This document shows positions 6,750 through 12,137 of a stretch of DNA of 14,625 bases, in pieces (the first letter of the stretch is position 1; each line of letters starts with the position of its first letter). The stretch covers positions 1 through 14,625 of the forward strand of contig JBFIDG010000042.1 in the NCBI GenBank assembly GCA_041581335.1, written 5' to 3'. Position numbers and translations under genes: made by a program. This stretch comes from JBFGSX01 sp041581335. GTDB taxonomy: Archaea > Thermoplasmatota > E2 > JACPAO01 > JAHFTW01. Under the pieces are notes generated by a model that did not search any database, had not been told where the DNA came from, and saw only the letters and a program-made list of their open reading frames with translations.

Positions 6750-8963
6750 TTACAGGAATTCCATTCCGCCAGAGCCGCCGGTCGCGACCTTCTTCACGGC
6801 CGTCTGGCCGAGTTGTTCAGCGAGGCGGTCGTAGTACTTGACGACCTCATCGGTGACGCTGCTGCGCACGGTGCGGAGCGCTTCGTCGAAGTGGTGCTTG
6901 CCGACGGTGCGGGCCTTCTTGTCCTCGCGCAGGGCGATCATGGCGGCTTCGCGGCACAACGACTCGATGTCGGCGCCGACGTAGCCCTTGGTGACCTTGG
7001 CGAGGCCTTCCAGGTCGACGTCCTTGGCCAGCGGCATGCTGCTGCTGTGGACCTTCAGGATGGCGAGGCGGGCCTCTTCGTCCGGGGCGCTGACCTTGAT
7101 GAGGCGGTCGAAGCGACCGGCGCGCATCAGGCCGTTGTCGAGGATGTCGGGGCGGTTGGTGGCGCCGATGACGACGACGCCCTCCATGCCTTCCATGCCG
7201 TCGATGCTGGTCAGGAGCTGGTTGACGACGCTCTCCGTGACGTGGCTGCCCTCGTAGGCGCCACGACGGGGGGCGATGGAGTCGATCTCGTCCAGGAACA
7301 CGATGCTCGGGGCGCTCTGTTTGGCCTTCTTGAAGATCTCACGGATGGCCTTCTCCGATTCGCCGACCCACTTGCTGAGGACCTCAGGGCCCTTGACTGA
7401 CAGGAAGTTGGCGCCGGATTCGTTGGCGACCGCGCGGGCCAGCAATGTCTTGCCGGTACCGGGGGGCCCATAGAGCAGGATGCCGCGGGGCGGCCGGATG
7501 CCCATGCGCTCGAACGATTCAGGGTCGTCCAGGGGCCATTCGACAGCTTCCTTGAGCTGTTGCTTGACCTCGTGCAGACCACCGACGGATTCCCAGGTCG
7601 TCGTGGGGACTTCCACGAGGAACTCGCGCAGGGCGCTGGGGTCGACAATCTTCAGGGCTTCCTTGAAGTCGTTCATCTGGACGCACATCTTCTCGAGCAC
7701 TTCGATGGGGATGGGCTCGTCCAGGTCGATCTCGGGCAGGTAGCGGCGCAGTGCCTTCATGGCGGCCTCGCGGGCGAGGGCCATCAGGTCGGCACCGACG
7801 AACCCGTACGTGCCGTTGGCGAGTTCGTCCAGATCGACGTCCTCGTCCTTGGGCATGTTGCGGGTCTGGATCATCAGGATCTCGAGGCGGCCTTCCTTGT
7901 CGGGGACGCCGATCTCGATCTCACGGTCGAAGCGGCCGGGGCGGCGCAGGGCTTCATCGACGGAGTCGACGCGGTTGGTGGCGCCGATGACGATGAGTTT
8001 GCCACGGCCCTTGAGGCCGTCCATGAGCGTCAGCATCTGGCTGACCACACGGCGCTCGACCTCACCCTGGACCTCCTCACGCTTGGGCGCGATGCTGTCC
8101 ATTTCGTCGATGAAGATGATGCTCGGGGCGTTCTTCTCGGCCTCTTCGAAGGTCTTGCGCAGGTTCTCTTCGGACTGGCCGTAGAACTTGCTCATGATCT
8201 CCGGGCCGTTGATGGTGTAGAACTGGGCGCCGGCTTCGTTGGCGACCGCGCGGGCGATCATCGTCTTGCCGGTACCGGGGGGACCGTACAGCAGGACACC
8301 CTTGGGGGGGTCGATGCCGAGGCGATCAAACAGTTCAGGGTGCTTGAGCGGGAGCTCGATCATCTCGCGGACGTTCTGTAGCTCGTCGCGCAGGCCACCG
8401 ATGTCTTCGTAGGAGATGCTGGGGGCAGCGTCACTGGTGGTGGCCGCTTCCTCGTTGACCTTGATCTGCGTCTCCTCGTTGATCAGCACGATGCCCTTGG
8501 GGTTCGTGTTGATGATGCTGAAGGGAAGGGCGTTGCCGAAGAGCGCGATGTTGGGCACGACGACGATGTCGCCTTGCACGACAGGGCGCTTCAGCAGGCC
8601 GCGCTTTGCCAGGGCGTCGATGCCTTCGCCGAACTGGATCTGCTGGTCCTGGCTGATGGCCGGGGCGAGGGTGACCTGTTTGGCCGGCTTGACGTCGGCT
8701 TTCTTGATGGTGACTTTGTCACCGATGCTGATGCCCGCGTTCTTGCGGGTCAGGTTGTCGATGTGGATGATGCCCTTGCCTTCGTCGCCAGGGTGACTGC
8801 GCCAGACGACGGCAGCCGTGACCTTCTGGCCGTGGATCTCGATGATGTCGCCCGGGCTGAGGTTCAACTCGACCCGGGTCTGTCCGTCTAGGCGTGCGCG
8901 ACCGTAGGAGACGTCCTGTTGGAGGGCTTCGACGACGCGGAGGGTGGCTTCGGTCTTAGGCAT
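6750..8963 (-). CDS. cdc48: Cdc48/VAT-type double AAA+ ATPase
   Basis: This 737-aa hexameric unfoldase extracts and unfolds substrates for the proteasome and other partners. The N-domain (1-180) shows the double-psi barrel (GRARLDGQTRVELNLSPGD). D1 has Walker A GPPGTGKT (227-234), Walker B IIFIDE (282-287), pore loop KFYG (259-262) and Arg fingers in RRPGRFDR (340-347). D2 has Walker A (499-506), Walker B IVFLDE (554-559), pore loop KWVG (531-534) and RAGRFDR (614-620). All catalytic residues are intact in both rings. The tail is Gly-rich and ends GGMEFL, not the hydrophobic-Tyr-X proteasome-docking motif. I chose MPKTEATLRVVEA because the N-domain begins there; the longer frame lacks homology. 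It appears monocistronic. Confidence 0.97.
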   Translation of the reverse strand: MPKTEATLRVVEALQQDVSYGRARLDGQTRVELNLSPGDIIEIHGQKVTAAVVWRSHPGDEGKGIIHIDNLTRKNAGISIGDKVTIKKADVKPAKQVTLAPAISQDQQIQFGEGIDALAKRGLLKRPVVQGDIVVVPNIALFGNALPFSIINTNPKGIVLINEETQIKVNEEAATTSDAAPSISYEDIGGLRDELQNVREMIELPLKHPELFDRLGIDPPKGVLLYGPPGTGKTMIARAVANEAGAQFYTINGPEIMSKFYGQSEENLRKTFEEAEKNAPSIIFIDEMDSIAPKREEVQGEVERRVVSQMLTLMDGLKGRGKLIVIGATNRVDSVDEALRRPGRFDREIEIGVPDKEGRLEILMIQTRNMPKDEDVDLDELANGTYGFVGADLMALAREAAMKALRRYLPEIDLDEPIPIEVLEKMCVQMNDFKEALKIVDPSALREFLVEVPTTTWESVGGLHEVKQQLKEAVEWPLDDPESFERMGIRPPRGILLYGPPGTGKTLLARAVANESGANFLSVKGPEVLSKWVGESEKAIREIFKKAKQSAPSIVFLDEIDSIAPRRGAYEGSHVTESVVNQLLTSIDGMEGMEGVVVIGATNRPDILDNGLMRAGRFDRLIKVSAPDEEARLAILKVHSSSMPLAKDVDLEGLAKVTKGYVGADIESLCREAAMIALREDKKARTVGKHHFDEALRTVRSSVTDEVVKYYDRLAEQLGQTAVKKVATGGSGGMEFL

Positions 8964-9060
8964 GGGACGACCTGGATGGGTTTGCGCTTCTACAAGAAAG
9001 TTTGGTTGCGTGCCTCCCGGCAGCCCCCGACTCTCTCGTAGATTGCTATCACGGCAAGGA

Positions 9061-9068
9061 TAGATAAG
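9061..9068 (-). promoter_or_regulatory. Candidate TATA element for cdc48
   Basis: Minus-strand CTTATCTA lies in the only A+T-rich patch (about 9030-9072) of the 261-bp divergent gap. It would give a leader of roughly 70-80 nt before the cdc48 ATG. A weaker alternative, AAACTTTCTTG near 8993-9003, would give a short leader. Confidence 0.35.
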
Positions 9069-9194
9069 CGGCTTGGCAAGAATCCGGGGCCCATACGGGC
9101 GTCCCGGCGGATGAGGCAGGCGCCCCACCGCTACCCCGAGGCCCGGACCGCTTCGAGCCCAAGACGGACCCGTCAACCCCGGCCACCTGAACCA

Positions 9195-9200
9195 CTAAAT
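9195..9200 (+). promoter_or_regulatory. Candidate TATA element for the four-helix membrane protein
   Basis: CTAAAT stands out in GC-rich sequence 25-30 nt before the GTG at 9225, the spacing expected for a leaderless transcript. It supports choosing that GTG over upstream starts. Confidence 0.35.
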
Positions 9201-9224
9201 GCCGGCCCCACTCCAGCAGTCATC

Positions 9225-9674
9225 GTGGAAGAGCTCGCTACACAGACACCCAGCGGAGAAGGCACTCCGACCGGATGGTTCGAGTTCCGCCACAAAGCGC
9301 GGTTCGTCTGGAAGGCCATCACGCTGTTCATCACGATCGCGGCATTCATCCCGATCCTGTTGTACCAGCACGAACTGGGCGTCAAATGGTACCTCGGCTT
9401 CTTGGTCGGCGTCCACGTCCTAGGCCTCATCGTGTTCGGCTGGGGGGTCTCCAGGCAGGACATCGCACCCACCACATGGGGCCTTGTCGGGCGCCTCATC
9501 GGCCTCGTCAGCGTCGGCGTGCTGCTCTACTTCGTCTCCAAGGGCGTCACGGACACGTCGGTCGGAAGCGTCGTCTTCTGGGCCAGTCTCTTCGGCCTCT
9601 GGGCCATCCACAGCGGCGGACTCCTGTTGGTTCACGTGCGCGGCCGCGAAGGCAGCAAGTGCCCGTTCATCTAG
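9225..9674 (+). CDS. Four-helix integral membrane protein, function unknown
   Basis: The predicted protein has 149 aa. After a short polar N-terminus (1-27) there are four hydrophobic helices at about 28-48, 54-75, 85-104 and 113-137, then a basic tail (RGREGSKCPFI) with the only cysteine. The loop VSRQDIAPTTW (75-85) is the main polar connection. The frame is open back to 9111, but that part is Pro/Arg-rich and unlike a signal. I prefer the GTG at 9225 (MEELATQ), which a TATA-like element supports. I recognise no family. It diverges from cdc48 and converges with the zinc-ribbon gene. Confidence 0.75.
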   Translation: MEELATQTPSGEGTPTGWFEFRHKARFVWKAITLFITIAAFIPILLYQHELGVKWYLGFLVGVHVLGLIVFGWGVSRQDIAPTTWGLVGRLIGLVSVGVLLYFVSKGVTDTSVGSVVFWASLFGLWAIHSGGLLLVHVRGREGSKCPFI

Positions 9675-9746
9675 CCGGAGCGGGCCCGCGGGCACCCCCC
9701 GGCACTGCGCCCTGACGATCAAGGCCCGCGCACGGCCCATGGAACA

Positions 9747-9763
9747 GCGACGCGCAGCGTCGC
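9747..9763. terminator. Perfect hairpin between convergent genes
   Basis: The arms gcgacgc and gcgtcgc pair perfectly over 7 bp around a 3-nt loop, between the membrane protein stop and the convergent zinc-ribbon gene. There is no T-run, so a terminator role is only suggested by position. The rest of this 152-bp gap shows nothing else I can name. Confidence 0.3.
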
Positions 9764-9826
9764 CCACGCCCCGCGATAGCGGCAGGGCGACGCCCCAAGA
9801 CCCCCGCATGGCTGAGCGGACGAGGC

Positions 9827-9961
9827 TTACGTCAACGGCACCATCATCTGCTGGATGTGCCCGCAGGCCTGACACTGGGTGCTACCAGGCTCGTGGGACA
9901 CATGGTCACGGACGGCTTTGCACTCGTCGCAGTAGGCCTGCATCTCGCGGTCCTCGCTCAT
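9827..9961 (-). CDS. 44-residue zinc-ribbon microprotein
   Basis: MSEDREMQAYCDECKAVRDH opens a compact zinc ribbon with two knuckles, Cys11-x2-Cys14 and Cys30-x2-Cys33 (CQACG), and a 15-residue spacer. Four cysteines in CxxC pairs would bind one zinc. Tiny proteins like this are common in archaea and may contact nucleic acid, RNA polymerase or ribosomes; no specific role can be assigned. The frame continues upstream to 10048, but that extension is Pro/Leu/Arg-rich and has no domain. The ATG at 9959-9961 starts the domain, and GTTATC at 9985-9990 sits at TATA spacing for a leaderless message. Confidence 0.75.
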   Translation of the reverse strand: MSEDREMQAYCDECKAVRDHVSHEPGSTQCQACGHIQQMMVPLT

Positions 9962-10271
9962 GGTTGCCGATAGCGGCCACAGGGGATAACGGCACGGGAG
10001 GGGGGCGGTAGGCGAAAGTACGCGTGGCTCCAGGCCCCCAGTCCCCACCAGGAGACGGCAGACGGGACCTAGGACGCCCCCAGGGGCCGGATGCGGCCAG
10101 TTGGCCCCCGCACAAGGGCCATCATCCCATCGCGGCCTCGACGCATAGGAAGGTCACAGGAGGCGACCAGACCCACACGCTGGCGTCGGCGCGTGCGTGG
10201 AGCACGGCGGGATGGACGCCCCGTGGCGCACGGGCCGGGCAGGCCCGGACGCCCGAGCAGAGCGAGGGAGG

Positions 10272-10312
10272 CCCTCCGCGTCCGCGGAACGAAGTGGAGC
10301 GGACGCGGAGGG
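10272..10312. repeat. Perfect 14-bp inverted repeat (hairpin)
   Basis: ccctccgcgtccgc at 10272-10285 is the exact reverse complement of gcggacgcggaggg at 10299-10312, with a 13-nt loop (ggaacgaagtgga). The right arm is also part of the direct repeat shared with the tRNA-Arg 3' end, so the left arm is an inverted copy of the tRNA acceptor/T-arm sequence. Confidence 0.8.
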
Positions 10313-10317
10313 ATTCG
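10287..10317 (+). repeat. Direct repeat copy 1, partial duplicate of the tRNA-Arg 3' end
   Basis: This 31-nt copy matches 10396-10426 at 29 of 31 positions, including an identical final 19 nt (gcggacgcggagggattcg). On the opposite strand those 19 nt contain the T-loop-to-discriminator end of the tRNA-Arg gene. The two copies are offset by 109 bp. Confidence 0.8.
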
Positions 10318-10355
10318 CGCCGGGAGATAAGGGGAGAAACGACGTTCTCCCGGCG
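10318..10355. repeat. 10-bp inverted repeat with nested hairpin
   Basis: cgccgggaga (10318-10327) pairs exactly with tctcccggcg (10346-10355). An alternative nested stem gggagaa/ttctccc (10332-10338 with 10345-10351) competes for the same right arm. It lies between the two direct-repeat copies and downstream of tRNA-Arg in the transcribed direction, so it could act on the 3' trailer. Confidence 0.65.
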
Positions 10356-10395
10356 AGCGAGGCGCAGCCGAGCGGAGATTCCCTTCGCGGCGGAC

Positions 10396-10426
10396 GAACG
10401 AAGTGAGGCGGACGCGGAGGGATTCG
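10396..10426 (+). repeat. Direct repeat copy 2, overlapping the tRNA-Arg 3' end
   Basis: The last 18 nt (10409-10426) are the 3' end of the minus-strand tRNA-Arg gene; the first 13 nt are its immediate downstream flank. Similarity extends past the tRNA into the flank (gaacgaagtg is identical in both copies), which a simple att core often does not do. Confidence 0.8.
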
Positions 10427-10483
10427 AACCCACGACCCCCGGCTTAGAAGGCCGGTGCAGTATCCAGGCTGTGCCACGCGTCC
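10409..10483 (-). tRNA. tRNA-Arg (anticodon TCT)
   Basis: The minus strand folds as a full cloverleaf. The acceptor GGACGCG pairs with CGCGTCC, the discriminator is G, and the D-loop contains GG. The anticodon stem CCGGC/GCCGG encloses the loop CTTCTAA with TCT, which reads AGA. The T-loop is TTCGAAT. No CCA is encoded and there is no intron. The T-stem GTGGG/CCCTC has one T-T mismatch at its second pair, unusual for a housekeeping tRNA. The gene lies 31 nt downstream of the lipoprotein stop on the same strand with no clear promoter between them. Confidence 0.93.
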
Positions 10484-10514
10484 AAGGCGGCCGACGCGGG
10501 GCCGGGTGAAAGGC

Positions 10515-10799
10515 TCACCGGCGCTGTTCGGGCATCTGGATGACGACCTGCTGCTGTTGTTGCTGGCCCTCGTCGCGACCCCCGGAGGCGACGGCGACCA
10601 CGATCAGGGCCGCCGCGATGAGCCCAAGGAACAGGACGACCGGGAAGAAATCGAAGTGGACATGGGTCTCGTCATTGCTGGAGCAGAAGAACCAGCAATC
10701 GTTGTGCGCAGGCTCGGGGCCAAGATCGACGCTGGTCTGGCTTTCCATGCAGCCGGCCAAGGCCAACGACAGGACGGCTGCGACGAGGATCATGCGCAT
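10515..10799 (-). CDS. Small lipoprotein with an additional transmembrane helix and Gln-rich tail
   Basis: The predicted protein has 94 aa. MRMILVAAVLSLALAGC is a signal with lipobox LAGC (lipidated Cys17). A short outside segment follows with the pattern H32..C35...C39......H46.H48 (HNDCWFFCSSNDETHVH). Then comes a second hydrophobic helix at about 51-72 and a charged, Gln-rich tail (six consecutive Gln, 79-84). A lipid anchor plus a membrane helix implies an outside loop and a cytoplasmic tail. The frame is open to 10880, but the signal starts at the ATG at 10797-10799 and a TATA-like box lies 27 nt upstream. I recognise no family; metal binding by the Cys/His segment is speculation. Confidence 0.72.
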   Translation of the reverse strand: MRMILVAAVLSLALAGCMESQTSVDLGPEPAHNDCWFFCSSNDETHVHFDFFPVVLFLGLIAAALIVVAVASGGRDEGQQQQQQVVIQMPEQRR

Positions 10800-10820
10800 A
10801 GTCGACCAAGCCTGCTGACG

Positions 10821-10830
10821 GCTTATGACT
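10821..10830 (-). promoter_or_regulatory. Candidate TATA element for the small lipoprotein gene
   Basis: Minus-strand AGTCATAAGC is centred about 27 nt before the ATG, consistent with a leaderless message. It supports the short start choice. Confidence 0.4.
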
Positions 10831-10911
10831 TGGCCGGTCCAGATGTCGTCAGGGGCCGACGAGGCGCCGGCCGCATCCATCGTCCTTTGCCGATGCGTTC
10901 GACCCCGAACT

Positions 10912-10920
10912 GCTTATGTA
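10912..10920 (+). promoter_or_regulatory. Candidate TATA element for the tRNA-Ile/tRNA-Ala unit
   Basis: GCTTATGTA is the one A+T-rich element upstream of tRNA-Ile, about 40 nt before the mature 5' end. Initiation 25 nt downstream would leave a leader of about 15 nt to be removed by RNase P. Confidence 0.45.
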
Positions 10921-10955
10921 TGCCACCAGGGTCGGCGCGTTTGCGCAACCCGCAC

Positions 10956-11029
10956 GGGCCGCTAGCTTAGTCTGGTGGAGCATCCGGCTGATAACCGGAA
11001 GGTCGACAGTTCGAATCTGTTGCGGCCCA
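10956..11029 (+). tRNA. tRNA-Ile (anticodon GAT)
   Basis: Acceptor GGGCCGC pairs with GCGGCCC, discriminator A. The anticodon stem TCCGG/CCGGA encloses CTGATAA with GAT, which decodes ATC and ATT. The T-arm GACAG-TTCGAAT-CTGTT is complete with one G-T pair. There is no intron and no encoded CCA. tRNA-Ala follows 49 nt downstream on the same strand, so the two probably share a precursor. Confidence 0.95.
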
Positions 11030-11039
11030 CCTGCGCGGT

Positions 11040-11069
11040 CGACGGGGCGGATCTTTTTCCGCCCCGTCG
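11040..11069. terminator. Perfect 12-bp hairpin with T-rich loop between two tRNA genes
   Basis: cgacggggcgga (11040-11051) pairs exactly with tccgccccgtcg (11058-11069) around the loop tctttt. The T5 run (11054-11058) lies at the loop and in the first base of the 3' arm rather than after the stem. It may terminate or pause transcription after tRNA-Ile, or present a processing structure between tRNA-Ile and tRNA-Ala. Confidence 0.5.
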
Positions 11070-11078
11070 GCCCATCTT

Positions 11079-11151
11079 GGGGACGTAGATCAGTTGGAAG
11101 ATCGCTGCCTTCGCAAGGCAGAGGCCGGGGGTTCAAATCCCCCCGTCTCCA
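11079..11151 (+). tRNA. tRNA-Ala (anticodon CGC)
   Basis: Acceptor GGGGACG pairs with CGTCTCC and contains the G3:U70 wobble that defines alanine identity; discriminator A. The anticodon stem CTGCC/GGCAG encloses TTCGCAA with CGC, reading GCG. The T-arm is GGGGG-TTCAAAT-CCCCC. No CCA is encoded and no intron is seen. A GCG-specific isoacceptor fits the strong GC bias of the window's codons. Confidence 0.95.
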
Positions 11152-11156
11152 CTTGG

Positions 11157-11175
11157 GGGGCGCCGATGGCGCCCC
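11157..11175. terminator. Perfect 8-bp hairpin after tRNA-Ala
   Basis: ggggcgcc (11157-11164) pairs exactly with ggcgcccc (11168-11175) around a 3-nt loop, 5 nt past the tRNA 3' end. There is no T-run. It is probably a 3' boundary or processing structure of the tRNA unit. The remaining bases to 11325 show nothing else I can name. Confidence 0.4.
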
Positions 11176-11325
11176 ATGCGGATTTGGACCCGCGGCCGTA
11201 GGCCACCTTGAAGACACCGAGCGACAGCGAGGTGGCTCCAAGGTCGAGCCAGCCACGCTTGCTCGGCCGCGTGTGGACGGCGTCGGTCCCGATACCCACT
11301 TCAAGTCGACCGCCGATGTCCTACC

Positions 11326-12015
11326 GTGGCCCTGAAGGACCGACTGGCCGACCGTTTCGAACACCGTCTCCGCGAAGCGGACGACAGCATCGGCGTGTGG
11401 GGCTGGCTAGCCAGCATCCTCGCCGTCTTGACGCTCATCACGATAGCCGTCGGCCTGGTCCTGGCGGCGGACCACTTCGACAACATCGGCACGTCCATCG
11501 TCGGCTTCGTCGTCGGCGGGACACTCATCGCGCTCATCAGCCCAGGCTGGGCGACGGCCATGGCGGTGCGCCGCCACCGCAGGCGTCTTGGCGCCCGCCG
11601 TGCGGCGTTCTCGGCCCGGCGCGACCTGGCCGACCAGATGTACGCCATGGGCCGCATCGATCCGGCCACACACCGCACCCAAATGGAGCTCCTGGAGCCG
11701 TTCCTGGCCGGCACCAGCCCCGGTGATGCCTCTCGCGTCGCGTCCAGTTGGGCGCGCATCGTCGGCGGCATGGCGCTGCTCCTGGCGCTCTTGGCAGGGG
11801 CCATCACAGGCAGTTCGTTCTGGTGGGACGACGCCGCGATCGAAGCCATCATCTTGTCTGTCGGCGCGCCCACGACGCTCATCGCGGCCAGCGTCGGCAT
11901 CGCTCTGTGGGTCGTGGCGGCAGGCCTGTCGTTGGGTGCCGCAGACGACAACCGCCGCCAGGCCGCAGCCATCGAGGCAGGGCACGCGGCGCTGCTTGAA
12001 CGCGCTCGCGGTTGA
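11326..12015 (+). CDS. Four-helix membrane protein with a basic cytoplasmic middle, function unknown
   Basis: The predicted protein has 229 aa. Hydrophobic helices lie at about 23-47, 54-80, 144-167 and 172-204. Between helices 2 and 3 is a soluble stretch of about 60 residues starting VRRHRRRLGARRAAFSARRD (81-100), so by the positive-inside rule the middle and both ends are cytoplasmic. The middle segment LADQMYAMGRIDPATHRTQMELLEPFL (101-127) recalls the short SHOCT-like helical motif (L..L...G.It..E......L), but I would not assign it. The start is GTG; the nearby ATG at 11316 is in another frame. The gene is followed by a strong hairpin. Confidence 0.75.
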   Translation: MALKDRLADRFEHRLREADDSIGVWGWLASILAVLTLITIAVGLVLAADHFDNIGTSIVGFVVGGTLIALISPGWATAMAVRRHRRRLGARRAAFSARRDLADQMYAMGRIDPATHRTQMELLEPFLAGTSPGDASRVASSWARIVGGMALLLALLAGAITGSSFWWDDAAIEAIILSVGAPTTLIAASVGIALWVVAAGLSLGAADDNRRQAAAIEAGHAALLERARG

Positions 12016-12067
12016 GGCGGGAGCGAGGTCGTGGCAGGGACCCTCTTGGCGGCGCATTCCGGCGCAA

Positions 12068-12099
12068 GGCCCCGCGACCTGGCCGGCCAGCGCGGGGCC
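12068..12099. terminator. Long GC-rich inverted repeat with palindromic core
   Basis: ggccccgcg (12068-12076) pairs with cgcggggcc (12091-12099), and the loop itself contains the 12-nt palindrome ctggccggccag (12079-12090). It lies 52 nt after the membrane protein stop and just before the TATA-like element of the next gene, so it could be a terminator or a boundary structure. Confidence 0.4.
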
Positions 12100-12105
12100 C
12101 GCGCC

Positions 12106-12115
12106 AAAGTTAAGG
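12106..12115 (+). promoter_or_regulatory. Candidate TATA element for the alpha/beta hydrolase gene
   Basis: AAAGTTAAGG is the only A+T-rich patch in the gap and is centred about 26 nt before the GTG start, consistent with a leaderless transcript that may continue into DP1. Confidence 0.4.
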
Positions 12116-12137
12116 CTGCGGCGGCCAAGCCGGCGCT

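Larger units (their letters stand above)
9962..10408. other. Gene-free region with hairpins and a tRNA-derived repeat
   Basis: These 447 bp have no convincing gene: open frames on both strands are Arg/Pro-rich by-products of high GC. The left part (to about 10265) shows nothing I recognise; I looked for SRP RNA and RNase P RNA core motifs and found none. The right part (10272-10408) is dense in inverted and direct repeats, listed separately. Confidence 0.6.

Noticed and set aside
8964..9176. N-terminal extension of Cdc48
   Set aside because: The open frame continues, but its residues are Pro/Gly/Arg-rich and unlike the family. The N-domain is complete from the ATG at 8961-8963.
9962..10270. 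Possible SRP RNA or RNase P RNA gene
   Set aside because: The GC-rich, gene-free stretch made this worth checking, but neither the SRP helix 8 GGAAG-type loop context nor the RNase P GAGGAAAGTC-type core could be found.
10272..10426. Possible CRISPR array
   Set aside because: Only two imperfect direct copies exist, one of them inside a tRNA gene, and no cas genes are present.
10024..10509. 161-codon plus-strand frame covering the hairpin block and tRNA-Arg
   Set aside because: It runs through a tRNA gene and multiple inverted repeats, and its product is Arg/Gly/Pro-rich without domain features.
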